The notes: generated by a model from the sequence alone, not told the origin. A stretch of DNA of 26,412 nucleotides from JAPLDA01 sp043742705 (GCA_043742705.1 JAYTXY010000141.1:1-26412); one strand, 5' to 3'. Counted from the stretch's first letter, positions 14,082 to 22,343 are shown. Made by a program: numbers and translations.

Positions 14082-14522
14082 TCAGGAAATAAGTCTTCTC
14101 AGGTAATTGATCTGGCCGAGATGGTAATCAAAATGTGACAAGAGATGCAGGAGAAAATATTCAACGGTCACATCTTTTCCAAGAAAGTTTTGAGGATAAA
14201 TTTTTTGAAGATCACCATCCGACAATTTTTCAAGCGAAATGCGAACAGCCTCTTTCGCATTGTTAATCTCCCCGAGAAGTTTTTCTCTCGAAATATTTTT
14301 TGAAGAAAATTCTGAATCGCGGTCTCGCACGTAATAGGTTTTTCCTAAAATGTTCCCGATAAAATGCTGAAGATTTCCACAAAGATGAAGGCAAAGATTT
14401 CCCGCGCTGTTTTTCACGTCACCTGAAGTTTTCCAAATCAATGCTTCTTCCGGAAAAGATTTTATTTCGTCTTCCAGTTTTTGAAGCTCACGTTGTAACA
14501 ATTCATTTAGTACTTCTTTCAT
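14082..14522 (-). CDS. DinB-like (DUF1572-type) four-helix protein
   Basis: This 146-residue cytoplasmic protein fits the DinB/YfiT four-helix bundle. Histidines at expected metal positions are H46 or H53 in LCLHLCGNLQHFIG and the pair H130/H134 in LLSHFDYHLGQINYLRR, the usual last-helix motif. Many relatives are metal-dependent thiol transferases acting with bacillithiol or mycothiol; others have no known role. The gene is on the minus strand between acs and the glycosyltransferase, with gaps of 109 and 76 bases, so shared transcription is possible but not clear. Confidence 0.8.
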   Translation of the reverse strand: MKEVLNELLQRELQKLEDEIKSFPEEALIWKTSGDVKNSAGNLCLHLCGNLQHFIGNILGKTYYVRDRDSEFSSKNISREKLLGEINNAKEAVRISLEKLSDGDLQKIYPQNFLGKDVTVEYFLLHLLSHFDYHLGQINYLRRLIS

Positions 14523-14551
14523 CTACGTGAAATTTATTTTCCCTTAAACCG

Positions 14552-14636
14552 ACTTTCTCACTTTCTCACTTTCTCACCTTCCATCTGCACATTTCCAAAT
14601 CAGCACATCATCAAATTACCAAATTATCAAATCAGG
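14552..14636. repeat. Short-word tandem repeats (TTTCTCAC x3; AAATTAxCAAAT words)
   Basis: The 8-base unit ACTTTCTC occurs three times in perfect tandem (14552-14575). It is followed by CTGCACATTTCCAAATCAGCACATCATCAAAT-like words and AAATTACC/AAATTATC/AAATC runs up to the acs stop. Unit length and identity are too low for a CRISPR. Similar word arrays are common between Bacteroidota genes. Confidence 0.6.
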
Positions 14637-16530
14637 AAATCGCTCCATCCTTGATATCTTCAACTACCGAAGGATCAAGCAATGTAGATGTATCACCAAG
14701 ATTGGACGTTTCCCCTTCAGCAACTTTGCGAAGAATTCTGCGCATGATTTTTCCTGAACGTGTTTTTGGCAAGCCGCGTACTACCTGTATCTTATCTGGT
14801 TTTGCAATTGGTCCGATGATTTTATTTACCGTTGCAAGTACTTCCTGGCGCAGCATGTTCACATCTTCGTGTTCTTTGGTGCAAATCACATAGGCGTATA
14901 TACCTTGTCCTTTGATCGGATGCGGAAAGCCAACTACGGCAGATTCCACAATATCAGGATGCTGATTAATTGCATTCTCAACTTCTGCGGTGCCAATACG
15001 ATGACCAGAAACATTGATAACGTCATCAACACGACCTGTTATTCTATAGTACCCATTCTCATCACGCTTGCAACCATCGCCTGTGAAATAAAGATTCTTA
15101 TACGTTGCAAAATAATTTTGCCGACATCGTTCATGATCTCCATACGTTGAACGAATGATAGAGGGCCATGGAAATTTAATGCAGAGATTTCCTTCCACAT
15201 TATTTCCTTCAATCTCTTTTCCGTTGCTGTCAACAAGCATCGGCTGAACTCCGGGAAGCGGAAGCGTTGCAAAACTTGGTTTTAATTTCGTGATGCCGGC
15301 AAGCGGTGAAATCAAAATTCCTCCCGTTTCAGTTTGCCACCATGTATCCACAATTGGACATTTTCCTTTGCCTATGTTTTCATCGTACCAGTGCCACGCT
15401 TCTTCATTAATTGGTTCACCAACGGTTCCGAGTACACGCAATGATTTTAGGCTATAAGGTTTTACAAAAGCAAGTCCTTGCGCTTCCAGTGATCGAATTG
15501 CAGTAGGAGCGGTATAAAAAATATTCACCTTATGTTTGTCGATCACCTGCCAGAATCTTCCTGCATCAGGATAGGTCGGAATTCCTTCAAACATCATGGT
15601 TGTGGCTCCTGATAATAACGGTCCATATATAATATAAGAGTGCCCCGTTACCCAGCCGACATCAGCTGTACACCAGTAGATATCTCCTTCATTGTATTGA
15701 AAAACATTTTGAAATGAATAACTCGTGTAAACCATGTATCCGCCGGTGGTATGAACGACCCCTTTGGGTTTTCCGGTGGAGCCGGAAGTGTAAAGAATAA
15801 AAAGCATGTCTTCCGAATCCATCACTTCAGCCTGACAATCGGCATTTACTTTCTGCATTTCATCATCCCACATTACATCACGCCCTTCGATCATCCGGAT
15901 GTTCGAATCTGTCCGTTGCAGGACAATTACTTTTTTTACTGACGGACAAATTTCAAGCGCTTCGTCCACGATATCTTTTATCGCAATTGCTTTTGGTCCG
16001 CGGTAAGCGCCATCACTCGTAACTACGATGTTGCAATCACAATCCTGGATGCGATCACTTAATGAGTTTGCAGAGAAGCCCGCAAACACAACTGAGTGAA
16101 TAGCGCCAATGCGGGCGCATGCAAGAATAGCAACTGCTGCCTCGGGAACCATGGGCATGTAAATGCAAATACGATCACCTTTTTTTGCTCCGTTATTTTT
16201 CAATACGTTAGCAAAACGACAAACCTGGTCGTGCAACTCTTTGTAAGTTAACGTTCTTCCTTCTTCTTTTGGATCATTTGGCTCCCAGATAATTGCTTTT
16301 TGATTTCCCCGCAAAGCAAGATGACGATCCAGGCAGTTTTCGGAAATGTTCAGTTTCCCGTTGACGAACCATTTGATATCCGGTTTTGTGAAATTCCAAT
16401 CGAGCACAGTGTCCCATTTTTTTTTCCAAAGAAAATTTTCGGCTTTCTCTGCCCAAAAGGCAGAAGGGTTTTCTACACTCTTTTTGTATTCACTCTGGTA
16501 GTCTTCAAAGGTTTTGATGCGGAAAGGCAT
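14632..16530 (-). CDS. acsA: Acetyl-CoA synthetase (AMP-forming)
   Basis: This 632-residue ANL-family enzyme activates acetate to acetyl-AMP and then acetyl-CoA. The ATP-binding motif TSGSTGKPKG is at 248-257. YWCTADVGWVTGHSY at about 285-299 and the DTWWQTETGG box are hallmarks of acetyl-CoA synthetases. The fold-hinge region TGDGCKRDENGYYRITGRVDDVINVSGHR follows. The late lysine in GLPKTRSGK, about K594, is the usual site of reversible acetylation. Length and order are normal, and propionyl-CoA synthetase is less likely given the close match. The gene is first in the minus-strand run, with 227 bases of upstream sequence in which I find no secure promoter box. Confidence 0.96.
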   Translation of the reverse strand: MPFRIKTFEDYQSEYKKSVENPSAFWAEKAENFLWKKKWDTVLDWNFTKPDIKWFVNGKLNISENCLDRHLALRGNQKAIIWEPNDPKEEGRTLTYKELHDQVCRFANVLKNNGAKKGDRICIYMPMVPEAAVAILACARIGAIHSVVFAGFSANSLSDRIQDCDCNIVVTSDGAYRGPKAIAIKDIVDEALEICPSVKKVIVLQRTDSNIRMIEGRDVMWDDEMQKVNADCQAEVMDSEDMLFILYTSGSTGKPKGVVHTTGGYMVYTSYSFQNVFQYNEGDIYWCTADVGWVTGHSYIIYGPLLSGATTMMFEGIPTYPDAGRFWQVIDKHKVNIFYTAPTAIRSLEAQGLAFVKPYSLKSLRVLGTVGEPINEEAWHWYDENIGKGKCPIVDTWWQTETGGILISPLAGITKLKPSFATLPLPGVQPMLVDSNGKEIEGNNVEGNLCIKFPWPSIIRSTYGDHERCRQNYFATYKNLYFTGDGCKRDENGYYRITGRVDDVINVSGHRIGTAEVENAINQHPDIVESAVVGFPHPIKGQGIYAYVICTKEHEDVNMLRQEVLATVNKIIGPIAKPDKIQVVRGLPKTRSGKIMRRILRKVAEGETSNLGDTSTLLDPSVVEDIKDGAIS

Positions 16531-16757
16531 GATGTTTTATTTTAGAAAGGCTAATATACATCAATGATAGAAATTTTCACGATTGAAAAGAAGAGGAACT
16601 GAATGGTGGAGACTTGTTGTGACTTCCGGATATCTGCTCTGCGGACTCATGAGCGATACATTCTATTGACCGACCTTCATTTATCCTTCATTGCATTCCA
16701 GAATATTGGCACGAATTTCATGGTAAGTCTGCTCACAAATTTTAAATAAAAAATAAA

Positions 16758-16979
16758 ATGAAAAAAATCATTGCAGTGCTTATCGCAGGCACATTTATCA
16801 TCGGAACGGTTGCAGCGCAAACATCTACAACTCCGGCAAAATCATCAGAGAAAAAAGAAACCATGTCAACTGAAAAAAAGCATGATGCCATGGGAACTAA
16901 AACGAATGATGGAAAGAAAAAACATCATCACAAAGGAAAAGGTAAGAAGATGGAAACCGCTTCCCCTGATAAAAAGTAA
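16758..16979 (+). CDS. Small secreted Lys/His-rich protein
   Basis: The 73-residue product has a clear signal peptide (MKKIIAVLIAGTFIIGTVAAQ, cleavage near residue 20). A short low-complexity mature part rich in Thr, Ser, Lys and His follows, ending in a KKKHHHKGKGKK cluster. It has no fold I recognise. A cluster of three His among Lys could bind metal or polyanions; that is inference. A strong terminator follows 21 bases after the stop, so it is a single-gene unit, which supports it being real. Confidence 0.7.
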   Translation: MKKIIAVLIAGTFIIGTVAAQTSTTPAKSSEKKETMSTEKKHDAMGTKTNDGKKKHHHKGKGKKMETASPDKK

Positions 16980-17000
16980 TTGGTTGATTTAGTTTTAAAC

Positions 17001-17027
17001 ACCGGTCCTGTAAGGCCGGTTTTTTTT
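17001..17027 (+). terminator. Intrinsic terminator of the small secreted protein gene
   Basis: A 7-base stem ACCGGTC (17001-17007) / GGCCGGT (17014-17020), with one G-U pair, encloses a 6-base loop and is followed by a run of eight T. It ends the plus-strand gene at 16979 just before the end of the convergent gene at 17034. Confidence 0.85.
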
Positions 17028-17033
17028 ATGCAT

Positions 17034-18524
17034 TTATTTTCTGATGCCGATTTCGTAAGGATCAACAGACACTTCAATTTTATAATCGAGAAGATCCATG
17101 TCCATTGGATCAAGAGCATTCATATCAATAATTGTGATGTAGCCGTTACGTCCGCCACAGGTAGATGTGTGATGTGGTGCATCTCCGTTTGGATTTACAT
17201 TTCTGTTTGCCACATACACGTATCCTGAATTATCATCCACCTTCATGCCATGAGGTTGCCAGCCGGTATAAATGGATTTGATAAATGTGTTGGTTTGATA
17301 GTTAATAACAGACACTGATCCGATGAGACCTGGGTTGGTAACAGAGTCATTCATGCAACTCACAAAAAGGTATGGACGAGTTGTTGAGAATTCCAATTCC
17401 TGCGGAAATACGCCAGTGGGAATCACGGCAAGCAATGTGTCCATCGCAACACTCATCACGCGTATTTCGTTTGTTCGCTGACAGCTTACGTAGTATTTTG
17501 TTCCATCCGGCGAAACAGCAATTTGGTGCGGATCTAATTTACTGATGTAAACCTGCGGGCCGGCTTCCAGTTTGATGTCATCTTCCTGGATATTCGACAT
17601 GTCGGAAAGATCAAACCGATAAATGTAATTACCATACTGAGAAGTTACATAGAGCCTTTGAAAATCTGGACTTATTGCACAACCATGCGGCGTATAGGAA
17701 AAATGATACGTCCATGTTTTTGTCATAGATTGTAAATCTATGAGGGCAACTGATCCAAGGAAATCAACGGCAAAAGCATAGTGTGAATCGGATGAGATGG
17801 TCATAGAAGTCCATTGACCAGGACCCAGAAGGGCTTCTCCGACAAGGCTGTCATCGCTCGTTCGAAATTTCTGCATAACAGGTTGCGAGTTGGGGGTGTT
17901 ACCATAAAGAAAAACGATGTACCAATAATTTCCATCCGGAGAGACGGCAATCGCATGCGGACTTTCTATTTGGCTCGAACTTGTGCCTACATCCACGATG
18001 CGCATTGGCAATCTTGTCTTTGAGTCGAATACAGTCACGATGTCGCAACCCTGATTGGTGACATAGAATTTTTTACGGCCGGGATCACAACAGAACTTGA
18101 TGTTACCATTCTTGTCGGGAGCTCCGTTTCGAATCCAGTCTTTCACCATTACAACTTCATCATGAGAAAGTGGATTGGCATCGTAAGGCATTATCGGCTG
18201 AATGGAAATGCCAAGGTCACTGTATGTATTGATGAAGTAAGTAAGAAAACTTTGGTCCGGAAGAAAAGGAATAACGGACGAACCGTTGCGTCCACCTTCA
18301 AACAAATGATCCCATGTAGACAAATCAAATCCTCCGGCTCCGTTTTTACTTTGAGTATTATGACATCCGGGAGTTGCACACTTTACCACGAAAATTTTCG
18401 CTATATTTTCAGGATAGCCATTCTCCGGTAACGGAGGACCTTCCTTGTCATAGGTACAAGTAGTAAGCAAGGCAACAATGAAAAATATGGCAATACAATT
18501 TAAAATTCTTTTTGGTGTACTCAT
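17034..18524 (-). CDS. Lipoprotein with c-type haem motif and YncE-like beta-propeller
   Basis: From the ATG at 18524 this is a 496-residue lipoprotein (a second ATG at 18539 would add five residues). The signal ends in LLTTC with the lipidated Cys at 23. Residues about 30-130 form a cytochrome-c-like domain of the planctomycete-cytochrome type: KCATPGCHN with a C-x4-CH haem motif (C49, C54, H55), then a WDHLFEGGRNGS segment, PIMPYD that may supply the Met ligand, and VKDWIRNGAP. Residues about 150-490 contain repeated beta-propeller blades of the YncE/lactonase kind (HAIAVSPDGNYWYI, HQIAVSPDGTKYYVS, HGMKVDDNSGYVYVANR). Such fusions are extracytoplasmic; the role may be electron transfer or ligand binding but is unknown. 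Two start codons fit, and the later gives the better signal peptide. Confidence 0.8.
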   Translation of the reverse strand: MSTPKRILNCIAIFFIVALLTTCTYDKEGPPLPENGYPENIAKIFVVKCATPGCHNTQSKNGAGGFDLSTWDHLFEGGRNGSSVIPFLPDQSFLTYFINTYSDLGISIQPIMPYDANPLSHDEVVMVKDWIRNGAPDKNGNIKFCCDPGRKKFYVTNQGCDIVTVFDSKTRLPMRIVDVGTSSSQIESPHAIAVSPDGNYWYIVFLYGNTPNSQPVMQKFRTSDDSLVGEALLGPGQWTSMTISSDSHYAFAVDFLGSVALIDLQSMTKTWTYHFSYTPHGCAISPDFQRLYVTSQYGNYIYRFDLSDMSNIQEDDIKLEAGPQVYISKLDPHQIAVSPDGTKYYVSCQRTNEIRVMSVAMDTLLAVIPTGVFPQELEFSTTRPYLFVSCMNDSVTNPGLIGSVSVINYQTNTFIKSIYTGWQPHGMKVDDNSGYVYVANRNVNPNGDAPHHTSTCGGRNGYITIIDMNALDPMDMDLLDYKIEVSVDPYEIGIRK

Positions 18525-18737
18525 CCGGATTAATGGCATTGACTTCTGTAAAGGTACATTTTAATACAGTGAAAAGGGAATGACTTATTCTGTTTTCATA
18601 CGTTTGGTTTTGCAAGTAGTCCAATGATATTCTTGCTACGTTTTTTTTGTGACGAAGCCGGAAATTATTAAGAATATTTTTTTAAGGAAAAAAATAAACG
18701 ATTTGGACTGGGCTTTCAAATTGTGATTTTCATTCAT

Positions 18738-18745
18738 TACATTTG
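18738..18745 (+). promoter_or_regulatory. -7 promoter element (TACATTTG) of the DUF1579 gene
   Basis: TACATTTG matches TAnnTTTG exactly, 24 bases before the ATG at 18770. A TTTC (18714-18717) stands 20 bases upstream as a possible degenerate -33 box. Confidence 0.5.
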
Positions 18746-18769
18746 CGTATAACCTCAAACTCAAACAAC

Positions 18770-19411
18770 ATGAAAAGGATCAGTACATTTATTGCAGCGG
18801 CTTTTGTATGCAGTGTCGCTTTTGCACAAACACCTCCGGCAAAAAAGGCCGCAGTAAAACAAAACCCTTCAAGTGCAGCTAAGGAAAAGCCAAAAGCAGC
18901 TCCCGCTATGAGCCAGGAAGAAGGAATGAAAGCCTGGGCGGAGTACATGACTCCCGGTCCAATGCATAAAATGATGGCTCAATGCAACGGTGATTGGCAG
19001 GAGCAGCTTAAATTTTGGATGGCTCCCGGAGCACCTGCTACAGAAAGCAAAGCCAGTTGCAACAATACTATGATTATGGGAGATCGTTATCAGCAATCAA
19101 CTCATAAATCTGAGATGAACGGAATGCCTTTCGAAGGAACCGGTATTTTGGGTTATGACAATGCAAAAAAAGTTTTTGTTTCTACATGGATTGATAACAT
19201 GGGAACAGGCATCATGTACATGGAAGGTAAGTGGGATGAAAAAGGGAAAACCATTCACTTTAAAGGGAAGTCAGTTGACCCGATGACAGGAAAGGAAATG
19301 CAGGTGCGCGAAGAGTTTAGAATCATAGATGACAGCCACCAGGAAATGGAAATGTACATGACTCAGAATGGAAAGGAATTTCAAAGCATGGAAATAAAAT
19401 TTTCACGCTAG
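18770..19411 (+). CDS. Secreted DUF1579 family protein
   Basis: From the ATG at 18770 the protein has 213 residues. A signal peptide (MKRISTFIAAAFVCSVAFAQ) is followed by a Pro/Ala/Lys-rich linker to about residue 43. The DUF1579 domain then runs to the end: WAEYMTPGPMHKMMAQCNGDW, an IMGDRYQQ strand, MPFEGTGILGYDNAKKVFVSTWIDNMGTG, and final strands with DDSHQEMEMYM. The domain is thought to be a lipocalin-like barrel of unknown ligand. The extension to a TTG at 18743 is rejected because it overlaps the promoter box and has no signal sequence at its start. It has its own promoter and terminator. Confidence 0.88.
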   Translation: MKRISTFIAAAFVCSVAFAQTPPAKKAAVKQNPSSAAKEKPKAAPAMSQEEGMKAWAEYMTPGPMHKMMAQCNGDWQEQLKFWMAPGAPATESKASCNNTMIMGDRYQQSTHKSEMNGMPFEGTGILGYDNAKKVFVSTWIDNMGTGIMYMEGKWDEKGKTIHFKGKSVDPMTGKEMQVREEFRIIDDSHQEMEMYMTQNGKEFQSMEIKFSR

Positions 19412-19444
19412 TCAGCTATTCTTAAGTTCTTGATTGAATAGAAA

Positions 19445-19475
19445 AACCCGGAGCGTTCTGCTGCCGGGTTTTTTT
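19445..19475 (+). terminator. Intrinsic terminator of the DUF1579 gene
   Basis: Stem AACCCGG (19445-19451) / CCGGGTT (19464-19470), with an inner AGC/GCT extension over a one-base bulge, is followed by five further T, giving a T-run of seven. It lies 34 bases after the stop codon of the DUF1579 gene. Confidence 0.85.
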
Positions 19476-19510
19476 CTGATACTATCTTGAATCGAACAAG
19501 CGACTGTTCT

Positions 19511-20143
19511 TCACCAGAGATTTGCAATCTTATAATTTACACTGACAGTAAGCAGCAAATGCCCTTCCGGATCTGACGAACTATTTTTCTGAATGATCAC
19601 TTTTCCTTCTTCCTGAGTGGCTTCCAGATCTTTTCCGAAATGCAACATGTATTGAGCAGAGAACGAAAAATCAAATCTTGGTGTAAGATTCACATGGGTT
19701 CCGGCTCCCGCCTGCATGGCAAGACACAGTCGATGTTCCATGTTTGCAGAGTTTCCTTTTTCCTCGACTTCTGTGTAATCGAAACAATGCCCGGCAAAAA
19801 TGTAGGGTTGCAGGAGATTTTTAAAGTCGGTGTTTTTCCCCGGGTAAAACATCAGAGACCATCCCACATGGTAATCACGCCTGTCGGCAAAATCTCCGAT
19901 GGAAGACACGATGTAATCGGCAAACCACTCCGAATTAATTTTATTACTGAACTGAATTCTGAATTGTCCGCCAATACCGATGCCTGATGTTGCATCCTTA
20001 TCTCCGCTGAAAACACTGAAGGTGTTTCTCGTTCCGAGCGAAAATTTACCCGATGAGTTTTGAGGAATTGTAACGGTTTTCTGAGCGAACAGAAAAACCG
20101 GGCATAACAGAATGCCTGCGATTAACTTAAGTTTTCGGTTCAT
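19511..20143 (-). CDS. Putative outer-membrane beta-barrel protein
   Basis: From the ATG at 20143 the protein has 210 residues, beginning with a signal peptide (MNRKLKLIAGILLCPVFLFAQ). The mature part shows alternating hydrophobic strands of a small barrel: GIGIGGQFRIQFS, EWFADYIVSSIG, YHVGWSLMFYP, LCLAMQAGAGTHVNLTPRFDFSFSAQYMLHFG, and a last strand HLLLTVSVNYKIANLW ending in an aromatic residue as outer-membrane barrels do. I recognise no specific family. An upstream ATG at 20197 would place 18 residues before the signal sequence and is unlikely. The gene stands alone, with a terminator of the previous minus-strand gene upstream. Confidence 0.72.
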   Translation of the reverse strand: MNRKLKLIAGILLCPVFLFAQKTVTIPQNSSGKFSLGTRNTFSVFSGDKDATSGIGIGGQFRIQFSNKINSEWFADYIVSSIGDFADRRDYHVGWSLMFYPGKNTDFKNLLQPYIFAGHCFDYTEVEEKGNSANMEHRLCLAMQAGAGTHVNLTPRFDFSFSAQYMLHFGKDLEATQEEGKVIIQKNSSSDPEGHLLLTVSVNYKIANLW

Positions 20144-20210
20144 ATGAGCGAGTTTTAAAAAAAACGAACAGGAATCTGATTTATTGATAACCGGCACAAA
20201 TAAACCTGCA

Positions 20211-20266
20211 AAAAAAAACGAGTGAGCCGGGCATTGCTTATATAAAGCGTGCCGCTGCTCACCCGT
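20211..20266 (-). terminator. Intrinsic terminator of the four-helix membrane protein gene
   Basis: The arms ACGaGTGAGC (20218-20227) and GCTCACcCGT (20257-20266) pair with one mismatch, and inner GGCA/TGCC and GCTT/AAGC pairs extend the stem. On the minus strand it is followed by seven T. It lies 18 bases after the stop at 20285. Confidence 0.8.
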
Positions 20267-20284
20267 TTAACATGATTTAAAATC

Positions 20285-20710
20285 TTAATCAGACTTTTTC
20301 CCCATACCCATTACCGTGGCGATTACCGCACATGCAATCGCAGACATCACAGTAAAAGTGGCAACGTCACCGAGTAAGGCTGTCCTGCTCATTAGTGTAG
20401 TAGTGCCATACATCACTAAGCCAAACCCCAGATCAATAAGAAGCCCCATGATGAGCCCCGCTTTTATACCGGCTCCGGCAGTATTAATATTTGCCCATCC
20501 TAAGACAATCGCATACAGAAAACCCTGTGCAAGATTTCCGAGGAAGATGTACCCGAGGAGCATGTCAGCATCTCCTCTTTCAAAACCGGTTACTGTACCC
20601 GGGTGACTTGCGAAGAAATTGGCAAGAAGCATTCCGTAAAGTAACCATCCAAGCAGAAAGAGAGTGATGCTTCCGGCAATACCGCCCAAAATAATTTTTT
20701 TTGTTTCCAT
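20285..20710 (-). CDS. Four-helix integral membrane protein
   Basis: The 141-residue protein has four membrane helices, at about residues 7-31, 50-72, 80-100 and 112-135. They are rich in Gly and Ala, joined by short loops, with a basic N terminus (METKKI) and C terminus (GKKSD). The long first loop (SHPGTVTGFERGDAD) lies on the outside by the positive-inside rule. It resembles small uncharacterised membrane proteins found in many Bacteroidota, but I cannot name a family with confidence. It has no operon partner and carries its own terminator. Confidence 0.7.
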   Translation of the reverse strand: METKKIILGGIAGSITLFLLGWLLYGMLLANFFASHPGTVTGFERGDADMLLGYIFLGNLAQGFLYAIVLGWANINTAGAGIKAGLIMGLLIDLGFGLVMYGTTTLMSRTALLGDVATFTVMSAIACAVIATVMGMGKKSD

Positions 20711-20842
20711 TAGTTCTTTGTTTTTACGTTTAATGAAATTAATAGGTGTGAATTGTATTTTCTTTAACCCTTCTGAAAAAAAAGAGTTGCCCCTGTTTTT
20801 GAAGTAGCTTCAAAAGTTATAAACAGAAATATTCACCCTGCT

Positions 20843-20874
20843 TTTGTGTTTCGGTTTTCAATCCTGTATTTTTG
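20843..20874 (+). promoter_or_regulatory. Bacteroidota-type promoter (TTTG-N20-TATTTTTG)
   Basis: A -33 box TTTG (20843-20846) and a -7 box TATTTTTG (20867-20874) are separated by 20 bases, the expected layout for the primary sigma factor in this phylum. The -7 box ends 16 bases before the ATG at 20891. This is the best promoter match in the window. Confidence 0.65.
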
Positions 20875-20890
20875 AAAAAAAGAACCTGTT

Positions 20891-21283
20891 ATGCCTCTTA
20901 CACCGGAAGCAAGAAAAATAATTTTTGACAAGCTGAAAACAGCACTTCAAAAACAATCGCCTCCCATGGTTGTTAGCAAGTCCAAAGAAGGTGTATTCGA
21001 ACTGATCGGTAATAAAGCCGTTCCTTATGGAAGCAAAAAGGAAATGGTTCCCGGCATGTATTTCTCTTCTGCTGTAGCACGCAAAGACATGGTGAGCTTT
21101 TATTTCTTCCCTTTGTATTACCATGAAAAGGATTACGAATCAATTAGTCCTACCTTGCTGAAGTGCCTGAAAGGAAAGACTTGTTTTAATTTTAAGAAAC
21201 CTGAACAAGTCAATGAAAAAGAGCTAAACGCCATGTTGAAAAAGGGTGTGCAGGCATGGAAGAAATCCGGGTATATGAAATAA
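20891..21283 (+). CDS. DUF1801/YdhG-like protein
   Basis: This cytoplasmic protein of 130 residues has features resembling the YdhG/DUF1801 group: an amphipathic N-terminal helix, a central MYFSSAVARKDMVSFYFFPLYYHEKDY segment, LLKCLKGKTCFNFKKP, and a C-terminal helix LNAMLKKGVQAWKKSGYM. Some relatives have been proposed as small-ligand or iron chaperones, but no function can be assigned. The gene has its own promoter and stands 61 bases before the PPK2 gene on the same strand, so the two may share transcripts. Confidence 0.65.
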   Translation: MPLTPEARKIIFDKLKTALQKQSPPMVVSKSKEGVFELIGNKAVPYGSKKEMVPGMYFSSAVARKDMVSFYFFPLYYHEKDYESISPTLLKCLKGKTCFNFKKPEQVNEKELNAMLKKGVQAWKKSGYMK

Positions 21284-21344
21284 TCCGCTTTTTCTTTGGT
21301 CGTTTAATGAATCGTTCAATTGCAGACTTACTTATTAAAAGAAA

Positions 21345-22100
21345 ATGATGATGGCAAAGATCAGGTTGAACAATGTTGATACGCGTGCTCCTAAAAAATT
21401 TAACAAAGAGCAAATTAAAAAAGAACTTCAAAAGCTGAAGTTTAAGCTGGAAGAATTACAGAACCTGCTCTATGCAGAAAGCAAGCATGCGCTTTTAGCA
21501 GTGATACAAGGAATGGATGCATCTGGAAAAGACGGTGCTGTGAAAAATGTTTTTGACTCTGTAAACCCGATGGGTTGCCGCGTGATTTCTTTTAAAGCAC
21601 CGTCTTCCACGGAAATGAAGCATGATTTTCTGTGGCGCATCCATCAGAATGTTCCCGAGAAGGGAATGATACATGTTTTCAATCGCTCGCATTACGAAGA
21701 TGTACTAATACAGCGCGTGCATCAATGGGTGGATATGAAAACCGTTAAGCAGCGTTACGAACACATCAACAATTTCGAAAAGTTAATGCAGGAAACCGGC
21801 ACGACAGTGCTAAAGTTCTATCTGCACGTTTCCGAAGAAGAACAGTTGGTCAGGTTAAATGAACGACTCAGCGACAAAACAAAAATGTGGAAGTACAATG
21901 AAAATGATTTAAAAGAACGCGAATACTGGAATGACTACATGCGTGCATACGAAGATGCGTTTCAAAACTGTTCCACACATGCTCCGTGGGAGATTGTTCC
22001 GGCAGATCAAAATTGGTATAAAGAATATGTAATTGCAAAGAGGGTAGTTGACACCCTTGAAAATTTCAAGATGAAATTTCCTAGACTGAAAAAGGGCTGA
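21345..22100 (+). CDS. ppk2: Polyphosphate kinase 2 (class III-like)
   Basis: The 251-residue P-loop kinase moves phosphate between polyphosphate and nucleotides. Walker A is GMDASGKDG at 56-64, followed by VKNVFDSVNPMGCRVISFKAPS. Walker B is VFNRSHYEDV (111-120), whose N-R replaces D-R of class I enzymes. The lid region is RLNERLSDKTKMWKYNENDLKER. The GMDASGKDG form and NRSHYED match class III PPK2 enzymes, some of which phosphorylate both AMP and ADP; that biochemistry is known for relatives and not shown here. Three ATG codons in a row (21345, 21348, 21351) make the exact start uncertain. It may help hold nucleotide energy charge using stored polyphosphate. Confidence 0.93.
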   Translation: MMMAKIRLNNVDTRAPKKFNKEQIKKELQKLKFKLEELQNLLYAESKHALLAVIQGMDASGKDGAVKNVFDSVNPMGCRVISFKAPSSTEMKHDFLWRIHQNVPEKGMIHVFNRSHYEDVLIQRVHQWVDMKTVKQRYEHINNFEKLMQETGTTVLKFYLHVSEEEQLVRLNERLSDKTKMWKYNENDLKEREYWNDYMRAYEDAFQNCSTHAPWEIVPADQNWYKEYVIAKRVVDTLENFKMKFPRLKKG

Positions 22101-22116
22101 TATTTATGGTTCTCCC

Positions 22117-22139
22117 GATCTCTTTTATTAAAAAAGATC
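22117..22139. terminator. AT-rich hairpin between convergent genes, possible terminator
   Basis: GATCTcTTTT (22117-22126) and AAAAaAGATC (22130-22139) pair except for one C-A mismatch around a 3-base loop. It sits between the ppk2 stop and the convergent gene at 22151 and is nearly symmetric. It has no long T-run after it, so the call is weak. Confidence 0.4.
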
Positions 22140-22150
22140 CTTGAGGTCTA

Positions 22151-22339
22151 TTAATTCGCCTGAAGGCTGATGACCGTTGCATTGGGATACTTATCTTTCC
22201 ATAACTTCAGGGCAGACATATCGGGAAGGGTAATGATAGTACGGGAGTCAAGACGTACTTTTATTTTCGCCTTGGTGGTAGCTTGTTTCAAAATCGGGTT
22301 TCGTACTCTTTTATAAGGATCTTTCTTGTTTTTCTTCAT
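22151..22339 (-). CDS. Small basic conserved-type protein
   Basis: From the ATG at 22339 the protein has 62 residues: a very basic first half (MKKNKKDPYKRVRNPILKQ, KAKIKVRLDSRT) and a second half IITLPDMSALKLWKDKYPNATVISLQAN. It has no signal peptide or helix for the membrane. The family is not known to me, though the IITLPDMSALKLWKxKYP part looks like a folded unit and not low complexity. An earlier ATG (22372) lies upstream of the promoter's -7 box, so it cannot be the start of that transcript. The ATG stands 4 bases after the box. Confidence 0.65.
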   Translation of the reverse strand: MKKNKKDPYKRVRNPILKQATTKAKIKVRLDSRTIITLPDMSALKLWKDKYPNATVISLQAN

Positions 22340-22343
22340 CTTC

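Noticed and set aside
14552..14636. Possible CRISPR-like array near acs
   Set aside because: The repeats are 8-10 bases, imperfect and without spacers of constant length; no cas gene is present.
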